Below, piece by piece: positions 11,118 to 21,791 of a stretch of DNA of 64,000 bases. Below the pieces are notes generated by a model that did not search any database, was not told the origin of the DNA, and saw nothing but the letters and a program-made list of their open reading frames with translations. The translations under genes and the position numbers were made by a program. The DNA comes from Leucophora obtusa (Eukaryota; Arthropoda; Insecta; Diptera; Anthomyiidae): NCBI GenBank assembly GCA_949987735.1, contig OX465295.1, forward strand, positions 36,528,127-36,592,126. Reading direction: 5' to 3'. Every line of letters starts with the position of its first letter. The first letter of the stretch is position 1.

Positions 11118-12948
11118 TAGTGTTTCCAATTCGGTTAATCGATTAACCGATTCCTCGATTAATCGCCTCTGTTTCGGTTAATGTCGAAACAAATAATTTA
11201 AAACTCAAATAATTATTCGACCCGAATAATCGGTTAAAATAGGTCGATTAACCGGTTACATTTTTAATATGGAATTTTTCCTTTATTTTTTCCCCAAAAC
11301 TTCATAACTTTCTTAGTCTTGGCTAAAAACTTGCAAGAAAAGCTTAGAAAAACAAATACTAACTAAAACGAGTAAAAAGGTTAAAGTCGGGCATGCCGAC
11401 TATACAATGCCCTACCTACCAGTCTGGGTAAAAGCCAACTAATGTTTGGATCCGAAATTCAAATGGGTTAAAATGGGGCTTGTGTCAAAATTTTCTATAA
11501 TGTGAGTCAGCGCACCAAATTTCATTAAAATATCTTAATATTTGCGATCTGCACTTTGTAACCAAGCCAATTTTGGGGGGACCCTTATATGGGCACTAGG
11601 TCTAAATATGGACCGATGTTCACCAAAATCAATAGACTTCGTCCTTGGGCCAAAATAGGTCTGTGTACCAAATTTCATCAAAATATCTTAATATTTGCGA
11701 CCTGCAGCGTATAAACAATATAATTTTGGGGGGACCCTTATATGGGCACTAGGTCTAAACATCGACCGATGTTCACCAAAATCAATAGGCTTCGTCCTTG
11801 GGCAAACGTAGGTCTGTGTACCAAATTTTATCAAAATATCTTAATATTTGCGACCTGCAGCGTATAAACCATATAATTTTAGTAGGACCTTTTAGTGCGG
11901 CCCTATGTTCCACTGGGAATTAAAGGATTAAATATATTTATATGGGCACTAGGTCTAAACATGGACCGATGTTCACCAAAATGAATTGGCTTCGTCCTTG
12001 GGCCGACATAAGTCGGTGTACCATATTTCATTAAAATATCTTAATATTTGCGACCTGCAGCATATAAACAATATAATTTTGGTAGGACCCTTATATGGGC
12101 ACTAGGTCTAAACATGGACCGATGTTCGCCAAAATCAATAGGCGTCATCCTTGGGCGTACCAAGTTTCATCAAAATATCTTAATATTTGCGACCTGTAGA
12201 ATGCGCACAAGAATGCATGGACAGACAGACAGACGGACATCGTTAAATCGAAATAAAAAAAATTCTGCCTCGTCTGCGTCGCGCAAACTTTAGGTTATTT
12301 TTTTATTATTAATGGCCCTTAGAAAACGGAGACTGAGAAAATCAGAAAAATGTTATTCTGATTTTTGTAGCGTAAATTAGTATTTTCATTAACTGAAATT
12401 CAGCTCAACTATTTTTCTTATATCGAGGTCTCGATTTTTATTTCTTCTGGGGAGAAGGAAGAATCTTAATAAAATCTTCAAAACTTCAGATATAACATTT
12501 ATTTAAATGCAATATTAAATTTTTTGCGGCAGTATTGACTATTGTTCTTAAATTACTAATATTTGCCAAACCAAAAATCTTTCAGCAGTTCTTTCTGCCA
12601 GTTTCAATTAAATTTTAGTAGCTTTAGAAAAATTTTTGCAGACCTTTGTCTACTAAGAAAATGTTTAATTAAAAAAAAACCTCAGATTCCAAAACTTTTC
12701 AACCTTAGAATATTGAAACTTATTTTAAATATAGCGAGTTTATATGTCACGTTGATATTTAACAAAAACAGGCAGATCTTTGTGTTTTTATTGATAAAAA
12801 CTTAAGGAAATACATTAATTTTGTATTAAACGATTAATCGCCAATTTTCTCGATTAACCGACCCGAATAACCGGTTAATCAATTTTAGGCATTTTTCGAA
12901 TAATGCATTAACCGGTTAACCGCCTACGTCGAATAATTGGAAACACTA
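11118..12948. mobile_element. hAT-type non-autonomous element with 8-bp target duplication
   Basis: The ends are TAGTGTTTCCAATT and its exact complement, flanked by the direct repeat ATATTTAT (11110-11117 and 12949-12956). An 8-bp duplication and a YARNG start are hAT hallmarks. Subterminal regions are packed with GGTTAATCGATTAACC-like words. The empty target can be seen in the paralogous repeat near 57925. A mini-me element occupies 11366-12293. No transposase sequence remains; the frame at 12563-12805 has no motif. Confidence 0.85.
11366..12293 (+). mobile_element. mini-me-like element (copy 1), 3' truncated
   Basis: Begins ACGAGTAAAAAGGTTAAAGTC with the perfect palindrome GTCGGGCATGCCGAC, then carries about four units of the 153-bp internal repeat, a (GACA/GACG)n run at 12217-12237, and breaks off after ATCGTTAAATCGAAATAAAA. 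The terminal block present in other copies is missing. The architecture fits the mini-me/DINE-1 group described from flies, which carries a GTCY tetranucleotide tract. It is nested in the hAT element. Frames such as 12048-12293 are by-products of the 3-divisible repeat. Confidence 0.75.
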
Positions 12949-13635
12949 ATATTTATTGAAGAGAATAAGGAACAATATCTTGCAGTAACAAAGTGGTGTT
13001 TTTATGCCAGTCACCTTTCATATCAAAGAATAGCTCAACGGTGCGCTAGACTAGCAATCGTGAGGTCGCAAGTTCGATACCCGGTGGCGGCAATAAAAAA
13101 ACTTTTGTAAAATAAAAAAAATATAATTTTTTTTTTACTTTTAATGGCGAAAAAGAGCTTCCTTTGCACTCGTTAGAAAAGTACTGAAAAAATGTTGAAG
13201 TGGGAGTATTCCTCTTCTATAACAACTCAATGTTAAAATAATTAGTGTTTATGTTAAAAAAGAAGTACATCTGGATCATCAATTGTAGTGATTTTTCTAC
13301 TGCTTCGGCATCTCTTTTTTTGCTGGGCATAAATATGTTTAAAAAAAAATCTTAATAGATGTTCGTGCCATGTAGCACTTGGCAAATATGATAAAGCTTG
13401 ATATTGGCAATTAACATGACATGTCTGACTGAAGCAGCGTCGATATCTTCTCTACCGGAGACATCTTTACTCAAAGAAAAAGGATTTTTTAAAGAATTTT
13501 TTCCTAAAAAATAATCTCTTAATTAAATATTTGAAAAGAATTTTGAGTTCTTCCTCTTTATTATCTTCTAAAATTTCTAAACTTTAGCCTAACATTTTTA
13601 ACAAATTTTTCCCTTATCAAATACATTTTAAGTAT

Positions 13636-13990
13636 CCCAGCAAAACCACACATTACCAAATAATGTGCAAAGTAATGAGTAGCCATAGGGGCCGATGAAT
13701 TACTTTACACATTACTTCACGGATGAATTTTACAGGCGATGAGCCCCAAAGTAATGTATGGGGAGGAAGTGATAAAGTAATTGGTTACTAGGATGGGAAA
13801 AGTAATGGGTCTAAAAATAGATTTTCGTAAAAAAAAATTTTTATTTAAAAAAAATTTAGTAGAAATAATTTGTTATTAAATATGTAAACGCGGTCATGCT
13901 GTATTTCGAACCTGGAAACCCTGCTTGCTACCGAAGGAACTCTATCACCTGAGCTATCGACACATATAACATTTGATTGCTTAAAAAGCA
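13636..13990 (-). repeat. tRNA-headed repeat with CCCAGC end
   Basis: The stretch begins CCCAGCAAAACCACAC. On the minus strand a tRNA-like head lies at 13893-13965, with A box TAGCTCAGGTGATAGAG and B box GGTTCGAAATAC. The body contains repeated words such as ACATTACTTTG. The far end is not clear because a minisatellite follows; similar 'aaaaatagattttc' body sequence recurs at 14621-14640, beyond it. Confidence 0.5.
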
Positions 13991-13994
13991 TGGA

Positions 13995-14515
13995 TGGTAA
14001 CCGAAACGATGCGGTTATCGGTAAGGGTAACGCTATTTTAGATTATTTCGGTAACGGTATTTTATGGGTAACGCTATTTTATTTATTTCGGTATCGGTAT
14101 TATAAGGATAACGGTATTATGATTATTTCGGTAACGGTATTTTAAGGTTAGCGATATTTCAGTCATTTCGGTAACGGTATTTTAAGGATAACGGTAGTCA
14201 GTTATTATTATAACCAAACGAGATTAAAAACAAAACCAATATACCAACTTAAAGTACGAAAAATACTCAATACCCACATGCAATTACCAAAACCAGAAAA
14301 TTAAAAATAACGGTAACGGCATTTTAGGGGTAACGGTATTCTTTTTATTTAGGTAACGGTATTTTAAGGGTAACGGCATTTCAGTTATTTCGGTAACGGT
14401 ATTTTAAGGATAACGGTATTTCGGTTATTTCGGTAACGGTATTTTAGGGGTAAAGGTAGTCAGTTGAAAGGGTTTTGAATCGATAACGGTATTTTAGCGG
14501 TATTGCCTGCCAACC
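13995..14515. repeat. GGTAACGGTATTTTA minisatellite
   Basis: Around 20 degenerate copies of a half-unit GGTAACGGTATTTTA alternate with TTATTTC or AGGATAAC spacers, giving a higher-order period of about 36 bases. A 100-base gap near 14200-14310 is poorer in the motif. It is embedded in a tRNA-headed repeat. Confidence 0.65.
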
Positions 14516-15054
14516 CTGTTAAAAAGTAAATGAATTGTTGTGCTTCGTATATTCTTTCGTAATGGCGAAAAATATACAACTTACACCCATTCAAAAAAAA
14601 CACAAAGTAATGTGTCCAAAAATAGATTTTCAAAAATATTTTAATCATTACTTTCCATTTATAAATCATACAGTACTTAATCAGTAATTGGTAAGTCATT
14701 AACTTTTATTTTAAAATAATGCAGAACGTAACGAGCTATCATTACAAGGTGATGCGTGGATATCACAAAAATTCCCAAGATTAACATTTTTAGGCTTGTT
14801 TCGTATTTTTATAAAAAGTAAAGGCTTAAATAGTAAAATAAGCTAAAATAAAACAAATTAAATAAAGAAAACTTTTGTTCATAGGTTAATTAAAAGTTTA
14901 TGGAATTAATTTCTTGCTTGTTTCCAAAATTGTTTCTTTCCAAAATGAAAAATAACTGACAAAAACAGCAAGAATTTACAGTGAAGCTAATATATTTATT
15001 AGGGCTATAACTTTTTCCAGGCGAACGATATGGGAAATACTAAACTAATAATAA

Positions 15055-15687
15055 CACTGTGAGACAAATGGTAGGGATCAGTGATCGGGAAGGGTTCAAA
15101 CTACCGGGGAAAGTTATATCGGTAAAAAAGAAGTTATACGTGTCCCGGCGTTTCGCTGGGTAATGCCTAGGAGTCGAGATATATCGATTTGACCTTTGGT
15201 GGTCTTTTTTTGGACATAACTCGAGAACCACTCGTCCGATTTTGCTCAAACAATTTCAAAAAAATTAAAAATTACAATTCCTTTAATCTGTTCATATAAC
15301 GTTTTTCTATATACTCAACAGTTTTGCCGGTAAAAATAAATGTATGAAGAAAAAAATATTTTTTGCCTAAAATTTAAAAAAAAAGTAATAAACAAAGGTT
15401 ATTTGATTTTTATGGTAGCGGTAACAAACATTTATTTTTACCGGCAAAACTGGTGAGTATATAGAAAAACGTTATATGAACAGATTAAAGGAATTGTAAT
15501 TTTTAATTTTTTTAAAATTATTTGAGCAAAATCGGACTAGTTGTTCTCGAGTTATGTCAAAAAAAAAGATATATCTCGATTCCTAGACGTGACCCAGCGA
15601 AACGCCGGGACACGTATAACTTGTTTTTGACCGATATAACATTTCCCGTTGGTTTCATCCCATCCCGATTTTGACTGTCGCATAGTG
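15055..15687. mobile_element. TAA-flanked foldback element (copy 1)
   Basis: Two arms of about 290 bases are inverted copies of each other around a short AT-rich loop. The outer ends are CACTGTGAGACA and, in reverse complement, CACTATGCGACA. TAA lies on both sides (15052-15054 and 15688-15690). Each arm carries the GC-richer block TGTCCCGGCGTTTCGCTGGG. The same family is at 41354-41678 and 62942-63231. The frame at 15040-15249 falls in an arm and is not a gene. PIF/Harbinger or CACTA-type ancestry is possible. Confidence 0.8.
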
Positions 15688-16866
15688 TAATAATTGTCTG
15701 GTGTGAGTTTGGAGAAAAAAATTTCCGCATTGAGTTTATAAAGCTTTACATTTTTAGCGATTTATTAAAATGTTATCTAAATAGAACAAATAAATATATG
15801 ATTGTAGTTTATATAGACGTCAAAACTATTTAAAAATTGTAAGACCAAAAGGTTTAATTTCTAGCGCTACGAGCATCATGTTATGATTAAAACACCTAAT
15901 GATCATAATATGATCCTAGTGATCATAGTATATTTCTAAGTGATGATAGAATCGTCATTTGTGATCACAATATGAACTGTAAGAATTATATTTATTATCA
16001 CTAGAATCAACCTTATCATATATCCGGAAAAGTACTTTTTGAATTACTTTTTCCCAATCAGGTTCAACTATATTTTTTCTCCGTATTATATTTAATATTT
16101 TTCCATCTTCGGATTTAGTATAATGATATTAATTGAAAATTCCGTATTTCATGACGAGTTATTGTAAAGAAAAACAACCAAATTGAAAAAAAAGCCTTCC
16201 AAACTTCAAAAGAATTTGGTAACGACCATATTTCCTTACATTTTTCCAAGGCCTAGACTGTTATGTCAAGGATATTTTCAAAAGATGCAAAAAGTGATAT
16301 CCCTAATATTTATATATTTTTAAATATTCGATATTAAACATTGTTGTATCACAAAGATTTTTACATAAATATTTTTCATTTCTTTTTTAATGTTGTTAAT
16401 TTTCTTTATATCATGTCTTCCAAAAAAAATTGTTGTTGGTTGTAAGACGTCAATCAAAATAGCAATTTTGCTATTACTTAGTTATACTTTTTTTGGGGTA
16501 TTGTTCTTGCAGTTATGTTGTCTGTATTATGATAATTTTCATTTTAGATTATTTTGGTAGAATAGAAGAATTTCGGCAACTTGTATTTAATATCTCTTTC
16601 GTTGTGCTCTACCTCATGGGATATAATTATAAAGACTGCAATGTTAATTAGTAGTTTTTCCAAGAAATTCAATTAACTTGTCAATCAAAATGTTTGCCTG
16701 AAATTGTGCTTTGCTAAGTTTTATTAAACAGGTAATTAAAATGGTTTTAAGATAATTAAATGGGATGCACTTTTTAGGAGCTTAACTGCACAAAATGTCT
16801 AGTGGTGTCGAATTCAGAACATCTAATGGACCTCCTGGAAAATGTTTAAATTCGTGTTGTGCTAAG
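15688..16866. other. AT-rich stretch; GATCAT palindromes, no gene
   Basis: Positions 15878-16030 repeat the ATGATCATAATATGATCC motif seen at 5 kb. The rest shows no reading frame or element ends that I can defend. Confidence 0.4.
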
Positions 16867-17462
16867 ATTTAATATTGGGCGCCATTTATTACCTCACACA
16901 AAGAAAGTGACAAATTTCTGCAAAAAACCAAGCGGTGATCAAAGATTGTTTGGAATATCATATAGAAGATATTGAACGACATTTGATTGTTCAAATTTAA
17001 GTAAATTATGGGCGAAAAGCATCTAATTTTTAACCTATTTAATGTACGTGAAGGTTGTACTGCAAAAAATATAGTGTTTGTCGAATTCAAAGCACCTCAA
17101 AGGAGAACTCTTCCAATACCAATGCTTTGTTTTGTCATTTTCGCAGATTATACACAGATGTTTTACCAATGTCACATGCCAAAAAAGGATTCTCGAACTG
17201 TATAGTTTTGTTAACATGACCGTAATGTGAAAAGGGAGATAGCAATATAATATCCAGGGGTTTGGCATCACCAAAAAAATAAGTTATAAATAACGACTTC
17301 ATACACAGAAAGAATTTACAAAATTAAATTAATTAAATTTTTAAACACCTTTCTCATACCAAATTTGTAAATACAAAAAAAAACTTTTTTTCGTATCTTT
17401 GAATTTTTATTTTTAAACAATTTTTATATGAAAGATAACAATTTTCAAACGTGTCACAGATA

Positions 17463-17592
17463 TAAGGCGTGTTCGTTTACTTACTACAAGTTACTACTTT
17501 TACTACAGCTGGAAAAATTCAATACAAAAAGTAAACAAAACTTTCCAATTGTAGTAAAAGTAGTAAGAATTTTGAGTAAACGAACACACTGA
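17463..17592. mobile_element. Small palindromic MITE
   Basis: The left arm GTGTTCGTTTACTTACTAC and the right end (reverse complement GTGTTCGTTTACTCAAAATT) are inverted, as are the inner blocks CTACTTTTACTACA and TGTAGTAAAAGTAGTAAG. It is about 130 bases long and non-coding. No convincing target duplication is seen. Confidence 0.6.
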
Positions 17593-17691
17593 TTGCAAAC
17601 AAAAAAATTGTTGGGAATAAAATTTCAATTTAAAAGAAAATTTTATTGCCTTTACAAATTTCATTGTTGGTGCCTACTATTTTTTCTGTGT

Positions 17692-18196
17692 ATAAATAAA
17701 TCTGTAAAAATAGCACAAAAGTTACTAATAAATTAGTTAAAAACGATGCTGCAGAAAAATCTGCTGAAATTAGCAGATTTTTTTGCTAGTAAAATAAGAA
17801 CAGCAAAATAAAAACTGTTAAATTTACAGAATTTTGGTTATATTTAAGTTAACTTTAAGTTAATTGAAAATAACAAATTGTACTGTAGAATCTGCAGAAA
17901 ATTTTGCTAAATATTAGTAGACTAAAAATAGGAAAAATAAACTGTTATATCTACAAAACTTTTGCTATTTTTAAGCTAAATTTAGTTGTATGCAAATAGC
18001 AGTATATACTGCTAAAATCAGCAGAAATATTTGCTAAAAAAATTGTAAACTGCTGTTTTCGAAGGGCTCAATTTTTATTTGCATTTAAAAAAGAATCGAA
18101 AAAACTTCGAAGATTTTAAAATTTTTTTGTGATTTTTTAGGCTACAAATTATTTAATAAATTTTTTTGCTGATTTTAGCAGGTTAATTTGCTAGTA
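17692..18196. mobile_element. Family-1 TIR element
   Basis: Collinear with the copy at 8158 from AATAAATCTGTAAAAATAGC to a block GATTTTAGCAGGTTAATTTG. The extreme ends are eroded. Non-coding. Confidence 0.6.
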
Positions 18197-18902
18197 AGCC
18201 CTTGAGAATCCCCATCCGAAAATAAAACATTTATGCACAGTTCCTGTAAAAGAAATGACAAACAACTTGGAAAACAGAAAACCACTTTTAAATATCCAAA
18301 TCCCGGCGGCGATTTAGACATTTAAAAATCCTTTCTCTACAATATATACGAATTTCATCAATATCGGAGATTATCACAACTGATGCCTTCCTCTTGAGTG
18401 TTTTTCTGTACGGAAAAGTCTCTATTATTCTATAAGAAAATTTCCTAAAAATCTGAGCTTTTTTATAGTGAAAGTCCTTAGATGTGATTTTATTTTAATA
18501 ATAAGAAGTCCGCAGAATCGGAGAGTTTTTTATAAGAAAAACCCTCCAATGGGTTTTGTATAGAAAAACTTCCCCAAAAAATAAGGGTTTATCGATAAAA
18601 AAAAAGTTATCAGAATCTATGAATATTTCTGAAGAAAAAAGTCCTCAGAATCTACGGACTTTTCTGTAGGAAAAATTCTTCATCATATGAGGGTTTTTCT
18701 ATAAGGATCTGAGGGTTTTTTTATGTGGAAAGTCTTTTAGAATGTAAGAGTTTTTAATAGGGAAGAGTCCTCAGAATATAAGTTTTTTGCTGTCAGAAAA
18801 TGTCCTTAGAATCTGAGGGATTTCTCCAAGAAAAAATCCTTAGACTCTGAGGGATTTTATGGGAAAAGTCTTCAGATATGATAGTTTTTTTTTTGTAGGT
18901 TT

Positions 18903-19575
18903 GAGGTTAAGAAGAAAAATAAACCTTTTCCTCTAAAAATTATAAACACATTAATTCGCAAATCAGACTAGATCTACACCCAGAAAACAGATTCGGTGCT
19001 GAAAACTCCATTTGTTGGCAATCGAATGGTTAAGTTGCATCAAGTGAATTTTTCGTTTGCGGCTACCGAATTATTATTGATACAACAGAAATTCCGTTGT
19101 CACAGTCAAATTAGTCTTGCATCAATTGGTTTTCTTTTGCCACAACTGAAAAATTCGGCTAACACAAGCGAACCATGCGATTGACTACAAATGGGGTTAT
19201 CAGAACTGAATCTGTTTTCTGGGTTTAGTTTCTGACTTTTGCTATGGACAGGCTTCATCACTAATTTTTCATTAGATTTATTATTGTTTATAATTTAGTG
19301 TCAGATTGTCTCTATGTGATTATTTTTTCAACAACCCGTCGGCCTGAGGAATCGAACCTATGCCAATTCCCACATCACAAACGTTACTTAGTAAGGTGCG
19401 GCTGCTTAGACATCTCACCCAAGTAAGGCCTTGAATGCAATGCAACTAATTCATAGTTTTCTTTCCTATTCAGCTTTCTGTTATTGTTTTTTAATCAGAA
19501 GTGACAAACACAGACATATACAAACATTCTACTTTTAGATTTTTTTGTTTATCTTCCAATTTCCTCCGTTTTATA
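18903..19575 (-). repeat. tRNA-derived SINE, type A, minus strand, with a nested element
   Basis: The reverse complement matches 31441-31833: a 5' body (GGAAGATAAACAAAAATCTA), a tRNA-like head with A-box-like TTACTTGGGTGAG and B box GGTTCGATTCC (19350-19430 here), then a body ending TTCTTAACCTCAAACCT. Positions 18977-19225 are a later small TIR insertion. Similarity is good enough to read the empty insertion site from the other copy. Confidence 0.7.
18977..19225. mobile_element. Family-3 small TIR element inserted in the type-A SINE
   Basis: The ends are CACCCAGAAAACAGATTC and, in reverse complement, AACCCAGAAAACAGATTC. TA lies on both sides (18975-18976 and 19226-19227). The unoccupied sequence in the SINE at 31 kb reads GATCTAGTTTCTG, so the duplication is TA. 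The interior is rich in CAACCGAATT-like words. The 62-codon frame at 18996-19184 lies inside and is incidental. Confidence 0.8.
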
Positions 19576-21177
19576 GGGAAAATTCAAAGAATCTGAGAAA
19601 CCGATGGCGTTTCTATAGAAAAAAAAATTTTCCAGAATCTGAAGGTGTTTTTATCAAAACAGTTCTCAGAATCTGTGCATATTTCTAAAAACACAGTCTT
19701 TAGAATCTTGGGACTTTCCAGTAAGAAAAGGTCCTAAGAGTCTAAGGGTTTTTTCTGTAGGAAAAAGTCTTCAGTATCTGAGGGTTTATATATAAGAAAA
19801 AGCCCTCGGGAACCGAGGATTTTTAATGGGAAAAGTTTTTGGAAATGAGATGGTTTTTTCAATAGACAAACTTGTCGGAATCTAAGGCCAACAATAAACC
19901 ATTTAACCTAAAGTTTGAGCTAACTTAGAGTTACATATGTCCAATTCCATACAAATTTGTATTTTTTTAACTTTCAGTTTGTGTTAACTTTTGAATATTT
20001 GTTTATTGTTAATGGCGCTAAGAGTTTTTCTATCAGAAAGTATCGTTAGAGTTTGAGGATTTCTCAAAAACAAAATTTATCAGAATCTGACGGTTTTTCT
20101 AGAAAAGTTCTCAGTATCTGTGGATGTTTTTTAAGAAAAAAATTTCTTAAAATAATAATCTCTTCTACAAAAAAGTCTTCAATATCCGAATGGTTTCTAT
20201 AGGAAAAATTTTTCAAAACCTGCATTTTTTCTGTAGAAAACTGTCCTAAGAATCTAAGGGATTAGTCCTCAGAATGTAATGGTTTTTTATATGAATAAGT
20301 CCTCAGTATTTTCGGGCTTTTCTATAGAAAAAAGCCCTTAGAACGCGAGAGTTTTTTTAAAGGAAAAAAATCCCTAGAATCCAACGGCTTTTTTGTATGA
20401 AAACGCCCTCAGAATCTGAAGATAGTTTTATTCGAAAAAGTTCTAAGAGTCTAAATCTAGAATCTAATGGTTTTTCTGTATAAAAAATTTTTCAGAATCT
20501 GACAGTCGTTCTATATAAAAATGATGCCCACAGATGCTTAGGCTGCTCTATAGCAAAAAGTTCTAAGGGCTAATTTCAAATTCTGGCAAAGAAAAATATC
20601 AAAAATTTAAAGGTTAACTTGTTCTTTAGATCAATAACACCAATCAATCAATAAATTAAGTATATTTGAAAATAATATAATAATTCCGTTAATTAAGCTT
20701 TATATAGACAAAAACGAGGACCGGCTTTTGTCGTTACAATGGGTCATATGAATAAAACTTAGCAATTACTTCGAAGTAATTACTTTGGGCTTAGGAATGG
20801 CTTTTAACTCCAAATTTACCAATTGGCTGGTAGAATAGCATGAAACGTAAACGAAAATTAAAAAATTAAATTTCTAGTCTACTCCGAAGCAGACTAGATC
20901 TGTGAAGTAATTGCTTAAAAAACCCTGTATTTCCCCCTATTAGTAATATCTATTTTTTATTCATATGAGCCAATATCTCCAATTCAACTTACATTTACTT
21001 TTTTTTTTACTGTAAACAAAGTGACCCACAAATTAGTCAAAACAACTAACGGGAATAACTTAAATTTTTTTGGTTTTTTTTTTTTAACAAAATGACTGAA
21101 TAAAATGAATGTTCCGAATTCACAGGATTTTATATTATTTGTTTTTTTTAATGACTTAGGAATATACCCAGCAAAAA

Positions 21178-21430
21178 TAAATGGAATGACTTCTAAATGT
21201 ATCACTTCCTTCAATCCATCACAAAGAATTACTCCCTTAGGAATGGGTTTTAAACAACATCTAATGCTGCAATAAATATATGCTAGTCAGAAGTTCTTGT
21301 TCATGGGTGATAAGAAGTTAATATTTTGTATGGGGGTTGCATAAGAACGTGCTGGCACAGAAATCAGAGGGTTGCGGGTTCGAATCCCACTAGGTCGAAA
21401 AAAAATTTTTTGGAACTTTTTTTACACAAT
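21178..21430 (+). repeat. tRNA-headed repeat (different head)
   Basis: Starts CCCAGCAAAAATAAATGG; body words ACTTCTAAATGTATCACTTCC resemble the type-C body. It ends with a tRNA-like 3' half: a T-arm reading GTTGCGGGTTCGAATCCCAC at 21372-21391, followed by an A/T-rich tail. The 5' half (A box near GCATAAGAACGTGCTGGCAC) is degraded. Confidence 0.5.
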
Positions 21431-21791
21431 TAATAATTTTTTGTAGTTTTCACTGTAAAATTTTTATTTTTTTCTATTTTTGTACACTCAAAAATTAATC
21501 GTTGAAACGATTTAAATTTTTTTTTAATTTTCTATTAACTTTTAATGAAATTTTATGGAAATATAAAAGTTCTAAATAAATATGTAATTCTTCATATATT
21601 TTTTAAAAAAATACGAAAAAGGTAAATATTACAATTTTGTTTGTATTTAAAAAATTGTAATTTAAAAAATCCATTTTGATCAAATTTTTACTAAATATAT
21701 TTAGAAACTAAATATAACTGAAAAAGAAATATCCTAGTAAACATTTTAGTTAGAACTAGTAAAAATAAATTAAAAATTACCTTGCAGAAAA

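Larger units (their letters stand above)
10604..13327 (+). repeat. Double tRNA-headed repeat (type C), interrupted by a hAT element
   Basis: Without the 1.8-kb hAT insertion this is an 885-bp repeat matching 57559-58440 in reverse and 42482-43948 in the same direction. The order is: GCAGCAAAAAAAATT end; two partly duplicated blocks containing TATCCGTTAGTGT and AGAAGT.TTCTGAA; a tRNA-like 3' half ending GGGTTCGATTCCCGGCGGGA at 10896-10915; an AT-rich stretch; a second tRNA-like head (A box near AGCTCAACGGTGCGC at 13030, B box AGTTCGATACC at 13072); and an end TTTTTTTGCTGGG. It is best described as a composite of two SINE-like modules. Whether it moves by retroposition or as a TIR unit is unresolved. 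Confidence 0.7.
18385..20580. repeat. Large AGATTCTGAGG minisatellite, split by a SINE
   Basis: The intervals 18385-18902 and 19576-20580 are built from 35 or more degenerate copies of a roughly 38-base unit of the form GTAGGAAAAAGTCCTCAGAATCTGAGGG plus TTTTTCT. The core CCTCAGAATCTGAGG is almost self-complementary. The middle is occupied by a SINE at 18903-19575. No reading frame is maintained. Confidence 0.7.

Noticed and set aside
17008..17274. Overlapping frames on both strands near 17 kb
   Set aside because: No motif on either strand, and mutual overlap of short frames is expected by chance over this length.
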